Part shown: positions 5,721-14,005 of the stretch, one piece after another
Layout: every line of letters begins with the position of its first letter
Position numbering within the stretch: the stretch's first letter is position 1
Source of the DNA: an uncultured Sutterella sp.
GTDB taxonomy: Bacteria; Pseudomonadota; Gammaproteobacteria; Burkholderiales; Burkholderiaceae_F
Length of the DNA stretch: 21,655 bases
Reading direction: 5' to 3'
NCBI GenBank assembly: GCA_900546995.1
Contig: URFF01000026.1
Location: 1-21,655 of the forward strand
The notes under the pieces: generated by a model
What the model was told of the DNA's origin: nothing
Seen by the model: only the letters and a program-made list of their open reading frames with translations
Databases searched by the model: none
Program-made: the position numbers and the translations under genes

Positions 5721-7703
5721 TTAGGCCAAGGGTTCATCAATACGTTCGTTCTTGCCTTGCAAGCGCTTCGGCAAGAGGTGAGCATAAGGCATCAAAGCGT
5801 TTTGAATTGCGAAACGATCTGCGCCTTCGGCTTCCATCTTCGCACGGATTTCATCGACTTCAGCTTGACGCTTGGCCGTATCCGGGTGATCGATGTAGTT
5901 CTTGGCACCGTAGCCACGCCAGCCCGGCGGCAATTCCATCTTCTTGACATCGAGGTCTTCGTAAGAGAGTGTCGGGAGCGTGTCGCCATCATTCCAAGAG
6001 GCCAACGTACGCTTGAGCCACTTGCTATCGTCACGAACCGGATAGTCTTCACGGAAGTGAGCACCACGAGATTCCGTACGAGCAGCAGCGCCACAGGCCA
6101 TCGTCAAAGCAAGACGCAACATCTTTTGCGTACGATAAGCATAGGTCAATTCGGCGTTAGCGCCCAATTGGCTCTTGCAGCTCACCTTGAAGGAGCGCTT
6201 GTAGAGGTCTTCCAATTCGCTCACAGCGCTTTCCATATCAGCACCGCGACGGAAAATACCAATCTTGGAGGTCATGAGGTCCTGCATGCGCTTACGCAAC
6301 ACAACAGCATCTTCCGTACCACCGTTATTGATGAAGGCATCCAACTTGGCTTGTTCACGCTTGATAAAGTCGTAAACCGTAGAGGTCGGGATGTCGATAA
6401 CGTTTTCAGGCTTATCGCAGAAGTCGGCGATGTATTCACCAACCAACATACCAGCCACAACCGTTTCAGCCACTGAGTTACCACCCAAGCGGTTGAAACC
6501 GTGCATATCCCAGCAAGCGCATTCGCCAGCGGCAAACAAGCCCTTCAATTGACGGCTTTCACCGGTGTAGTCCGTGCGAACGCCACCCATGGTGTAGTGC
6601 TGAGCAGGACGCACAGGGACCCATTCCTTCACCGGGTCAACACCCAAGAAGTAGTGGCAGATTTCATACACTTCACGGAGGTTGTGCTTGATGTGGTGTT
6701 CACCCAACAAGGTGATGTCCAACCAAAGGTGTTCACCGAAGCGGCTCTTCACGCCCTTGCCTTGAGCAATGCGTTCTTCCATACGACGGCTCACAACGTC
6801 ACGAGAAGCCAATTCTTTCTTTTCCGGTTCCACATCCGGCATGAAGCGGTGACCGTCAACGTCACGCAACAAACCACCGTCACCACGGCAGCCTTCCGTC
6901 ACGAGAATACCAGCCGGGAAAATACCCGTCGGGTGGAACTGAACGGCTTCCATGTTACCCAACGTCGCAACGCCGGTTTCCAAAGCCAAAGATTGACCAG
7001 CACCTTCGCAGATCACAGCGTTCGTGGTCACGCGGAACAAACGTCCGGCACCACCAGCGGCCAAAGCCGTAGCCTTGGCAACATAGGCCATCAATTCACC
7101 CGTGATCAAATCACGAACCACAGCACCGTAGCAGCGCTTACCATCATGAATCAAAGCAATTGCTTCGACACGTTCCACAACCGGGATGTGTTCAGCAATC
7201 ACACGGTCACTGACCGCATTCAACATAGCGTGACCCGTGCAGTCAGAGGCAAAGCACGTACGCCACTTCTTCGTACCACCGAAGTCACGTTGGTTAATCA
7301 AACCGGCAGCTTCTTTGCGTTCGGTAATCGTCACGCGTTCGCCGTTAATAATGACCTGGCGGTCACCGGCAGTAATACGGCTCCAGGGCACACCCCAGGC
7401 AGCCAACTCACGCACAGCCTTCGGGGAGGTGTTCACGAACATGCGGACCACGTCTTGGTCGGCACCCCAGTCAGAACCCTTGACAGTATCAGCAAAGTGG
7501 ACGTCTTCGTTGTCGCCCAAACCTTTAATCACATTACCCAAAGAAGCTTGCATACCACCTTGAGCGGCCTTCGAGTGAGAACGCTTCGGCGGCACCAGCG
7601 ACAAGATGATGGAGTCATGACCGCGATGCTTGGCTGCAACAGCCATACGCAAACCAGCCAAGCCGGCACCAACCACCAGCACGTCGGTGTAGATGATTTT
7701 CAT
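5721..7703 (-). CDS. frdA: Fumarate reductase flavoprotein subunit FrdA (Wolinella type)
   Basis: The catalytic subunit (660 residues) reduces fumarate to succinate on the cytoplasmic side of the membrane. The dinucleotide motif GAGLAG is at 12-17. His43 in RSHSKAAQGG is the expected covalent FAD site. His257 (QFHPTG), Arg301 (ASRDVV), His369 (QHYTMGG) and Arg405 (FNRLGGNS) match the active-site residues of Wolinella FrdA at nearly identical numbers. The start at 7703 aligns with that protein (MKxxYxDxLVxGxGLAGLR) and has AAGGAG upstream. An in-frame ATG at 7754 with GGAGAG before it would add 17 residues and cannot be excluded. frdB follows directly. In Wolinella the order is frdC-frdA-frdB; here no frdC precedes frdA. 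A possible -10 (TATAAA, complement of 7811-7816) lies upstream. Codon use is highly biased. Confidence 0.95.
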   Translation of the reverse strand: MKIIYTDVLVVGAGLAGLRMAVAAKHRGHDSIILSLVPPKRSHSKAAQGGMQASLGNVIKGLGDNEDVHFADTVKGSDWGADQDVVRMFVNTSPKAVRELAAWGVPWSRITAGDRQVIINGERVTITERKEAAGLINQRDFGGTKKWRTCFASDCTGHAMLNAVSDRVIAEHIPVVERVEAIALIHDGKRCYGAVVRDLITGELMAYVAKATALAAGGAGRLFRVTTNAVICEGAGQSLALETGVATLGNMEAVQFHPTGIFPAGILVTEGCRGDGGLLRDVDGHRFMPDVEPEKKELASRDVVSRRMEERIAQGKGVKSRFGEHLWLDITLLGEHHIKHNLREVYEICHYFLGVDPVKEWVPVRPAQHYTMGGVRTDYTGESRQLKGLFAAGECACWDMHGFNRLGGNSVAETVVAGMLVGEYIADFCDKPENVIDIPTSTVYDFIKREQAKLDAFINNGGTEDAVVLRKRMQDLMTSKIGIFRRGADMESAVSELEDLYKRSFKVSCKSQLGANAELTYAYRTQKMLRLALTMACGAAARTESRGAHFREDYPVRDDSKWLKRTLASWNDGDTLPTLSYEDLDVKKMELPPGWRGYGAKNYIDHPDTAKRQAEVDEIRAKMEAEGADRFAIQNALMPYAHLLPKRLQGKNERIDEPLA

Positions 7704-8130
7704 AATTACTTGGTCTCCTTGATCCAAGAGGGCCACCGGATCGATTGACAACATCCATCTCTCCGGTAGGGGTCTTCTTTTAAAAAGGTTCCCCAGTTTC
7801 GTCTCAGCGCTTTATAGCGAACCGCCAGCTTAGGGAAACCCAAGAGAAGCATTTCTCTTTCACGAAATTCGGACTTCTTTCAGGGCTAGAACACCGAATC
7901 TCGAGCTTGTAAGCCAACCGTTCTTGCGACCAAGTACGGACAAACACTCAGCCGAGCCCCCTCTCGACAGGACTTGTCACATCCCGCGAAAAGCTCAATC
8001 GAACCCGACTTTTCAAAAAAATCGCTCTCCTCCAAGAACACAACAAAGCTTCGGTCGTCACCTGAAAACTTCCGAAAGCGAACAATTCTTGGAAAATAAC
8101 TATTCTTTCTCCAATCGTATCAGCATCAAA

Positions 8131-8174
8131 CCGCTACTTTCAGAGACTCCTAAAAAGAGTTTAGCGGTCGTTTT
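8131..8174 (+). repeat. Nested hairpin with trailing T-run
   Basis: CCGCTA (8131-8136) pairs with TAGCGG (8162-8167), and inside it ACTC (8146-8149) pairs with GAGT (8157-8160). On the plus strand TCGTTTTCT follows, so it resembles a terminator for an unrecognised plus-strand transcript. It could equally be leader structure on the minus strand. Confidence 0.4.
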
Positions 8175-8190
8175 CTACCGACACCCATAG

Positions 8191-8227
8191 GGAATACCCC
8201 GAAGTTTACACCAAACTACCGTATTCC
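8191..8227. repeat. Two-tier hairpin upstream of ridA
   Basis: GGAATAC (8191-8197) pairs with GTATTCC (8221-8227), and inside it AGTTT (8203-8207) pairs with AAACT (8213-8217) around a five-base loop. It lies 24 bases after the previous hairpin and about 100 bases before the ridA -10. Regulator site or RNA element; undecided. Confidence 0.45.
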
Positions 8228-8330
8228 GTGAATTTGGCGAATTTTATCGAAAATTTTCCGTTGGATTTTTGACAAAACTCATAAATACCTCATCAATCTT
8301 AACAAGCTCAAAAATCCAGCGACCGCCCGT

Positions 8331-8375
8331 TATAATTGGGCAAGTTGCCAGATTATTGCCGGCAACACTCTTTTT
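8331..8375 (+). promoter_or_regulatory. ridA promoter -10 and leader hairpin with T-run
   Basis: A perfect TATAAT stands at 8331-8336; the -35 region is poor, though a TTGACA lies further upstream at 8268-8273, too far to pair with it. Directly after the expected start of transcription, GTTGCC (8344-8349) and GGCAAC (8361-8366) can pair, and the run TTTTT (8371-8375) follows. This gives a short terminator-like leader just ahead of the ribosome site GGAG. The inner TTGCCGGCAA is itself a palindrome. Confidence 0.45.
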
Positions 8376-8388
8376 ATTGGAGAAATTC

Positions 8389-8766
8389 ATGAGTCACGAG
8401 ATTATCCACACTGATAACGCTCCTGCCGCTATTGGTCCCTATTCCCAGGCCACCAAGGGCGAAGCTAACTTATTTACCTCTGGTCAACTTGGCATTGATC
8501 CGAAAACCGGTGAATTGCCCGCTGACTTTGAAGCTCAGGCTCGCCTGGCTTTCTCAAACGTCAAAGCTATCATCGAAGCCGCTGGCGGCAACATGACGAA
8601 TATCATGAAAGTGACGATCTTCTTGACCGACATGGCTAACTTCCCGGTCGTTAATGCCGTGATGCAAGAGTTTTGCCAATCGCCTTACCCGGCCCGCAGC
8701 TGTTTTGCCGTTGCTGCGCTTCCAAAGGGCGGTTTGGTTGAAGTCGAAGTTATCGCTCGTATCTAA
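8389..8766 (+). CDS. ridA: RidA family enamine/imine deaminase
   Basis: This cytoplasmic protein of 125 residues hydrolyses reactive 2-aminoacrylate and related imines released by PLP enzymes. It has the full YjgF/RidA fold length and landmarks: APAAIGPYSQA near residue 11, SGQLGIDPKTGEL near 31, VTIFLTDM near 75 and the active-site stretch PARSCFAVAALPKGG with Arg103 and Cys105. The ATG at 8389 with GGAG seven bases before it fits the family N-terminus; an upstream in-frame start at 8269 would lie ahead of the promoter and is rejected. recG begins eight bases after the stop, so the two are likely co-transcribed. Confidence 0.93.
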   Translation: MSHEIIHTDNAPAAIGPYSQATKGEANLFTSGQLGIDPKTGELPADFEAQARLAFSNVKAIIEAAGGNMTNIMKVTIFLTDMANFPVVNAVMQEFCQSPYPARSCFAVAALPKGGLVEVEVIARI

Positions 8767-8774
8767 AACTTAAA

Positions 8775-10815
8775 ATGGCCGCAACATTTTTCAAGCCCAG
8801 AAAGAAAGGCGAAAAATTAGCCCCACTATCCGAACGTTTGGCAAAAATTGGTCTCGTGCGGGATTGGGATTATGTGTTACACCTTCCTTTGCGCTACGAG
8901 GATGAAACGGCCATCACCCCCATTGCACAACTCACTGCGGGCGCAGCCCAACAATGCGAAGGCAATGTCCTTCGCTGTGAAAAAATCCGTCGTCCGTCCG
9001 GTGAGCAACTTCAGGCGTTGATTGCTGATTCGACAGGCACCGTATTGGTCCGTCTATTGCATTTTTACCCTTCTCAAGTCAAACAGCTCGAACCGGGCCG
9101 AAGAGTTCGGCTTTACGGTACTGTGCGTGAAGGCTACTTCGGAGCGGAAATGGTCCATCCGAAAATAAAAACCGCTTTAGACGGTGCCGCATTGCCGACG
9201 ACATTGACACCTGTTTACCCGGCAGGAGAAGGCATCACTCAGCCCTGGTTAAGAAAACGCATTTCACGGGCATTGCTTGACGTTGAGGTCAAAGATTTAA
9301 TACCGGCGGATATTTTGAAAAACTTAAATCTGCCGGGGCTATCTCAAGCCTTGCAATACCTTCACCATCCACCGGTTGGCGCAAGCCTTGAAGCCCTTTC
9401 AGAACGAACTGCCCCAGCCTGGCAGCGACTTAAATTCGATGAGTTAGTGGCCCAACAAGTAGCACTCAGACAGTCTAGGGAATTAAAGGCACAAAAAATT
9501 GCCCCGGTGATTGCCCCCTCTCACTCTGAAACCAGTGAAAAACTGCGTAACGAGCTCAGCTTTAAATTAACCGGTGCCCAAGAAAGAGTTTTAAGCGAAA
9601 TTCGCAACGATTTAGCCAAAACGACACCAATGAATCGACTGGTGCAAGGCGATGTCGGTAGCGGTAAAACCGTGGTTGCGGCACTGGCGGCGACTTTAGC
9701 GATTGACGACGGATTTCAAGCGGCGTTAATGGCACCGACCGAAATTTTGGCTGAACAGCATTTTCTCAAAATTGCTCAGTGGTTAAAACCTCTGGGTGTG
9801 CCCATTGCATGGTTAGCCGGTAAACAAAAGGCGAAAGAAAGGCAAGCCAATCTGCAGGCGATCGAAAGCGGGCAAGCTCGGTTGATCATCGGCACTCACG
9901 CCTTGATCCAAGAGGGAGTCAAGTTTAATCGACTTGGACTGGCTATCATCGATGAACAACATCGATTCGGTGTGGCACAGCGCTTAGCCTTAAGACAAGG
10001 CGATGCTGTTTTAACACCTCATCTGTTGATGCTTTCGGCAACACCCATTCCCCGCACTTTGGCCATGAGTTATTTAGCGGACGTTGATGTTTCTGTCATT
10101 GACGAGCTACCTCCTGGACGTCAGCCCATCAGCACAAAACTCGTCAGTTTAAATCGTAAACACGAAGTACTCTCAACCATTGCACAACAAGTCAAAGAGG
10201 GTCGACAAGTGTATTGGGTTTGCCCTCTCATTGAAGAAAGTGAAAAACTGGACTTAACGGCCGCCACGCAAACCTGAGTTACCTGAGCTCCGAGTGGGGC
10301 TCGTTCACGGTGCCTTGGCCCCGGAAGAAAAACAAAACATCATGAAAGCTTTTAGCCAGGGACAGATCGATGTCTTAGTGGCTACAACAGTCATTGAGGT
10401 TGGCGTTGATGTCCCCAATGCCTCTTTAATGGTCATTGAACATGCTGAACGATTCGGATTGGCGCAGTTACATCAATTGCGCGGCCGTGTCGGGCGAGGT
10501 GCTCAAAAAAGTTTTTGTATACTCCTTTACGGAGAGTTATCTGAAACAGGCAAAGAACGCCTAAAAGTGATTCGAGAAACAACCGACGGTTTTGAGGTTG
10601 CCCGCCGGGATCTTGAAATTCGAGGCCCGGGAGAATTTCTTGGAGCACGTCAATCCGGCGTTCCTTTATTGCGTTTTGCCGACATTGAAAAAGATACGGA
10701 ATTGGTTGAGGCCGCTCGCCAATTCGCAGCTCGTTGGATTCAATCCGATAGCCAAGCCGCGGCCCAACATGCAAAGCGCTGGTTTAGCGCAAGCGAAGGT
10801 TTTTTAGACGCATAG
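8775..10815 (+). pseudogene. recG: ATP-dependent DNA helicase RecG, interrupted by a frameshift
   Basis: RecG remodels stalled replication forks and branched DNA. The first part (500 codons, 8775-10277) has the wedge/OB domain and helicase motifs: GDVGSGKT at residues 292-299, DEQH at 393-396, and SATPIPRT at 421-428. It then runs from EESEKLDLTAATQT into a TGA at 10275. The rest of the helicase domain continues in another frame from about 10279 (ELPELRVGLVHG, then VATTVIEVGVDVPNAS, HQLRGRVGRG, DLEIRGPGEFLG) to a TAG at 10813. In E. coli RecG, as I recall it, seven residues separate the positions matching AATQT and LPEL; only four bases remain here, so 17 bases appear to be missing. Short repeats ACCTGAG at 10273 and 10281 flank the site. 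No SD precedes recG, suggesting coupling to ridA. A sequencing or assembly error is the main alternative to a real mutation. Confidence 0.85.
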
Positions 10816-10830
10816 CGTCTTTCTCGTCCT

Positions 10831-11784
10831 ATGACATTGACTGAACTCAAATATATTGTTGCCGTTGCCCGTGAACGTCATTTCGGCCGGGCCGCTGAAT
10901 CATGCTTTATCTCTCAGCCCTCTCTTTCCGTTGCCGTGAGGAAACTGGAAGATGAGTTGGGTGTTCATCTGTTTGAACGTCGTTTTCAGGAAATTTCCTT
11001 GACACCCATCGGGGAAGCGATCGTTGAACAAGCACAAAAAGTTCTTGATGAGGTACACCACATCGAAGAAATCGCCTTGCAAGGACAAGATCCGCTTTGC
11101 GGACCACTGCGCCTCGGGGTCATTTTCACGATAAGCCCCTACCTAATGCCGGGACTGGTGCACAAAATGCTGCAACTGGCACCAAAGATGCCGTTGATTC
11201 TGACGGAAAATTACACGGGAGAACTGCTTGAGCAATTACGCGCCGGTCAAATTGACGTTGCGATCATGGCACTGCCAATTCACGAACCCGGTTTAATGTT
11301 GGCGCCGCTTTATGATGAAGAATTGGTGGTTGCCGTACCGCACAATCACCCCTGGGCCAATCAAAGTGAAATTGACCGTGAAGACGTTCGCTCGGCCAAT
11401 CTTTTATTACTCGGCAAAGGCCATTGTCTTCGTGACCAGGTCCTCGCCATTTGTCCGGAAACCAACAGTAAAAACCGCCAAACCTCGAGTTTACAAAAGA
11501 CCGTTGAAGGCTCTTCCTTACTGACAATCCACCATATGGTTGCTCAAGGCTTGGGAATTACGGTGCTGCCGAGCTCCTCTTTAAAGGAAACGTCGGGAGA
11601 TGATTTGGTGAAAGCCATTCCTTTCAATAAGCCAACGCCAACTCGACGGGTCATCATTGCATGGCGTAAAAGCTTCACTCGCCAGGCGGCAATCGATATG
11701 ATCCGACAAGCGGTGACGAGCCTACCAATGGAAGGTTGTCGAATGCTCAACCTTCCACCGGTCAGTTCGGTTTCAGACGAATAA
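10831..11784 (+). CDS. oxyR: LysR-type peroxide sensor OxyR
   Basis: This transcription factor of 317 residues activates peroxide-defence genes when oxidised. The N-terminal winged helix-turn-helix (about residues 1-60; HFGRAAESCFISQPSLSVAVRKLEDELG) is typical of LysR proteins. The sensor region LLLGKGHCLRDQVLAICPE places cysteines at 199 and 208, the same numbers and spacing as the disulfide pair of E. coli OxyR. The TSSLQKTV and GLGITVLP stretches also match the effector domain. It starts 15 bases after recG; recG-oxyR adjacency is known in other proteobacteria. There is no clear ribosome site, so coupling to recG translation is likely, and the recG frameshift could affect it. Its stop is four bases from the stop of convergent proC. 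Confidence 0.9.
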   Translation: MTLTELKYIVAVARERHFGRAAESCFISQPSLSVAVRKLEDELGVHLFERRFQEISLTPIGEAIVEQAQKVLDEVHHIEEIALQGQDPLCGPLRLGVIFTISPYLMPGLVHKMLQLAPKMPLILTENYTGELLEQLRAGQIDVAIMALPIHEPGLMLAPLYDEELVVAVPHNHPWANQSEIDREDVRSANLLLLGKGHCLRDQVLAICPETNSKNRQTSSLQKTVEGSSLLTIHHMVAQGLGITVLPSSSLKETSGDDLVKAIPFNKPTPTRRVIIAWRKSFTRQAAIDMIRQAVTSLPMEGCRMLNLPPVSSVSDE

Positions 11785-11788
11785 TCGG

Positions 11789-12607
11789 TTAACGTTGACC
11801 CAATTGATCGGCTAAAACCTGATTGCGGTCGTAAGCGGCTTGAACAGCTTCATCCATCATGGCCATGAACTGATGTTCGTCCATGACACGCAAGGCTTCA
11901 GCCGTTGTTCCACCTTTACTCGTCACATTAGCGCGAAGTTTTGCTGGCGGTTCATCGCTTGAGACCGCTAACTTGGCCGCTCCCAAAACTGTCAGAATGG
12001 CCATCCGACGAGCCTCTACGGGATCAAAACCGCGTTTGACAACAGCCGCTTCCAGCGCTTCGATAAAGCGAAAAACGTAGGCAGGTCCCGATCCCGACAC
12101 GGTCGAAAGCAAATCCAGTTGCGCTTCGCTCGGCACAAAAATCATTTCGCCCATCACCTGAAGCACTTCCCGAGCAGCTGTTTGATCTTTTTCACTCAAA
12201 TGATCCGGCACATAGACCCCAACCACCCCGGCTTTCACCAAGGCCGGCGTATTGGGCATTGCCCGAACTAGGCGATCCGAATGAAGCCAACGAGTTAAAT
12301 CACCGACCCGTAACCCTGCGGCAATCGAGATAAACAACGCATTTTCATTAAAGTAAGATCGGATGGATTCGATTGTTTCAAACATGCCTTGCGGCTTAAC
12401 GGCTAAGACAATGATTTGCACGTTTTTGAGCCAATCGCCACCACACAAATGGGTATTGACACCATATTTCGCAGATAAACGATCACACTTATCCTGATTT
12501 CGATCCAGCACATCAATTAAAGTCGGATCAATGTGGTTGGCAACGAGCCCCGCAACCAAAGCGCTCGCCATATTCCCGCCACCGATCATCGCAATTCGTT
12601 GATTCAT
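11789..12607 (-). CDS. proC: Pyrroline-5-carboxylate reductase ProC
   Basis: The enzyme (272 residues) reduces 1-pyrroline-5-carboxylate to proline with NAD(P)H in the last step of proline synthesis. The N-terminal Rossmann motif IAMIGGGNMASALVAGL, the VRAMPNTPALV stretch, the GSGPAYVFRFIEAL segment and the C-terminal VTSKGGTTAEAL are all present. The ATG at 12607 is chosen because it starts directly on the Rossmann strand and has AAAGGAT upstream; an earlier in-frame start at 12655 would add a non-conserved extension. It follows yggS by 51 bases on the same strand, a common pairing. Confidence 0.95.
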   Translation of the reverse strand: MNQRIAMIGGGNMASALVAGLVANHIDPTLIDVLDRNQDKCDRLSAKYGVNTHLCGGDWLKNVQIIVLAVKPQGMFETIESIRSYFNENALFISIAAGLRVGDLTRWLHSDRLVRAMPNTPALVKAGVVGVYVPDHLSEKDQTAAREVLQVMGEMIFVPSEAQLDLLSTVSGSGPAYVFRFIEALEAAVVKRGFDPVEARRMAILTVLGAAKLAVSSDEPPAKLRANVTSKGGTTAEALRVMDEHQFMAMMDEAVQAAYDRNQVLADQLGQR

Positions 12608-12658
12608 AAATAAAGATCCTTTAAAACAAAGTTTAAAAATTAGTCGATCCGTCACAAA

Positions 12659-13342
12659 CTATTTTTTGTAGTTTCTCGCGCCGAAAATCGCCGAACCGAC
12701 GCGCACCATCGTCGAGCCCGCTTGAATGGCCTGCGCGAAATCCGCGCTCATACCCATTGAAAGCGTATCCAGTGCGTATTCTTGTCGATATTGGTCAAAA
12801 ATCGCACGCATTTTCCGAAATGGTTCAAACTTTTCCACTTCCCCTTCGCGAGGTTTCGGAATGCACATCAGCCCACGAAGACGCAAATTCGGCAAAACCG
12901 ACACCGCTTTTAGTAATTCAGGCAGTTCGCAGGGAGAAACACCGCTTTTGGTGTCTTGCGCATCGATATTGACTTCCACGAGGATGTTGAGTTTTTCCAT
13001 TGAACTAGGTCGTTGTTCAGATAACCGTTTCGCAATTTTGAGTCGGTCAATACTTTGAACCCAATCGAAATGCTCAGCCACCAAACGCGTTTTGTTGGAC
13101 TGTAAAGGACCGATAAAATGCCATTGCAGTTTCAGCGTCGGAAAGTGTTCGCGAAAATATTGAACCTTCTCGGCGCCTTCCTGAGCATAGTTTTCTCCAA
13201 ACGCAAACTGCCCGCTCTCGATCGCCTCTTTTATACAATCCACAGGAAACGTTTTACTGACGGCGAGCAAACTCACCTCTTGCTGAGGATGTAGCTCAGC
13301 GATACGTTCTCTGATAAGTGTCAAATTCTCAGAAATCGGCAT
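12659..13342 (-). CDS. yggS: PLP homeostasis protein, YggS/PLPBP family
   Basis: This small PLP-binding protein (227 residues) has the fold of the alanine racemase N-terminal domain and is thought to balance free PLP and amino acid pools; it has no known catalytic activity. Lys30 in LLAVSKTFP is the expected PLP lysine. FGENYAQEGAEKV, WHFIGPLQSNK, and the C-terminal SMGMSADFAQAIQAGSTMVRVGSAIFG bind cofactor phosphate. The ATG at 13342 is preferred over the GTG at 13348 because AGGAG (complement of 13351-13355) is eight bases before the ATG but only two before the GTG. It is divergent from queH, with about 33 bases between them for both promoters. Confidence 0.93.
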   Translation of the reverse strand: MPISENLTLIRERIAELHPQQEVSLLAVSKTFPVDCIKEAIESGQFAFGENYAQEGAEKVQYFREHFPTLKLQWHFIGPLQSNKTRLVAEHFDWVQSIDRLKIAKRLSEQRPSSMEKLNILVEVNIDAQDTKSGVSPCELPELLKAVSVLPNLRLRGLMCIPKPREGEVEKFEPFRKMRAIFDQYRQEYALDTLSMGMSADFAQAIQAGSTMVRVGSAIFGARNYKK

Positions 13343-13375
13343 CTTCACCTCTCCTTTCGACCAACACAGTATACA

Positions 13376-14005
13376 ATGCAGCCATCTTCGCTAACGAATC
13401 CTCTAACTATGCAAGACGTCCTTTTACACTGCTGTTGTGCCCCTTGTTCTGCTGCCATTTTAGAGTGGATACTTCATAACGAGTATCGCCCGACCCTTTT
13501 TTATTTCAATCCGAACATCTACCCCGATTCGGAATACCTCATTCGGAAAAATGAATTGACCCGTTACGCGGAAAAACTAGGCGTTCGGGTGATTGAAGGC
13601 GATCACGATCACAATGCGTGGCGAGAAGTCGTGAAGGGATTTGAATTAGAACCTGAACGGGGGCAACGTTGCCAACTTTGTTTTAATTATCGATTAGCTG
13701 AAACAGCCAGAGTCGCAAGCGAAGAAAAAATCGCCCTTTTTACCACCACCTTGGCTTCTAGTCGTTGGAAAGACTTAAACCAAATTCTCAAAGCTGGACA
13801 ACTCGCACAAGCGCTCTATCCTGAAACTCAATTTTGGGATAAAAACTGGCGAAAAGGCGGTCTTCAAGATCGACGCAATGCGCTTTTACGCGAAAACGGT
13901 TTTTACAACCAACTCTACTGCGGATGCGAATTCTCGATGAACCGCCTTGCCAAAGAAGACATTGAGCAAATCTTAAAGCACCCAATCGATTGCGCCTGCT
14001 CTTAA
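13376..14005 (+). CDS. queH: Epoxyqueuosine reductase QueH
   Basis: This enzyme (209 residues, DUF208 family) performs the last step of queuosine tRNA modification, reducing epoxyqueuosine; it is unrelated in sequence to the cobalamin-dependent QueG. Cysteines expected to hold an iron-sulfur cluster and act in catalysis are visible: C19-C21 and C24 in HCCCAPC, and C99 and C102 in RCQLCF. The NPNIYPDSEYLIRKNEL and WRKGGLQDRR stretches are also family-like. An ATG at 13409 (MQDVLLHCC) is a good alternative start, because TATACAAT just before the ATG at 13376 could be the promoter -10. Its TAA overlaps the lgt stop on the other strand. Confidence 0.88.
   Translation: MQPSSLTNPLTMQDVLLHCCCAPCSAAILEWILHNEYRPTLFYFNPNIYPDSEYLIRKNELTRYAEKLGVRVIEGDHDHNAWREVVKGFELEPERGQRCQLCFNYRLAETARVASEEKIALFTTTLASSRWKDLNQILKAGQLAQALYPETQFWDKNWRKGGLQDRRNALLRENGFYNQLYCGCEFSMNRLAKEDIEQILKHPIDCACS

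Larger units (their letters stand above)
7704..8388. other. Long non-coding stretch between divergent frdA and ridA
   Basis: About 685 bases separate the divergent frdA and ridA genes and hold no convincing coding frame on either strand. Visible structures are a small perfect hairpin AAGAGAA/TTCTCTT at 7842-7848 and 7853-7859, a GGGG...CCCC hairpin with AT-rich core at 7768-7793 inside the frdA leader, two larger hairpins at 8131-8167 and 8191-8227 (listed separately), and the ridA promoter. The stretch must carry the frdA promoter; no strong -35/-10 pair or convincing FNR site was found. Confidence 0.7.

Noticed and set aside
1852..7748. Long open frames on the plus strand opposite dcuA (1852-3099), aspA (3328-4704) and frdA (6501-7748)
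   Set aside because: They are antisense to clearly recognised, codon-biased genes; scarcity of Leu TTA/CTA and Ser TCA codons on the sense strand removes stops opposite. Their translations are rich in Arg, His and Gln and match no family.
8116..8129. FNR-type site for anaerobic control of frdA
   Set aside because: Only one half (ATCAA) is good; the other half matches at two of five positions, and it lies over 400 bases from the frdA start.
7924..8190. 88-codon plus-strand frame in the frdA-ridA gap
   Set aside because: No ribosome site, low-complexity polar composition, and it spans the two large hairpins. No recognisable domain.
7704..8388. Decayed frdC upstream of frdA
   Set aside because: The minus-strand frames show no hydrophobic helices or haem-ligating histidines even in fragments.
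10270..10290. Programmed ribosomal frameshift in recG
   Set aside because: No slippery heptamer at the junction, and a one-base shift would leave the protein six to seven residues short at a conserved spacing, which fits a deletion better.
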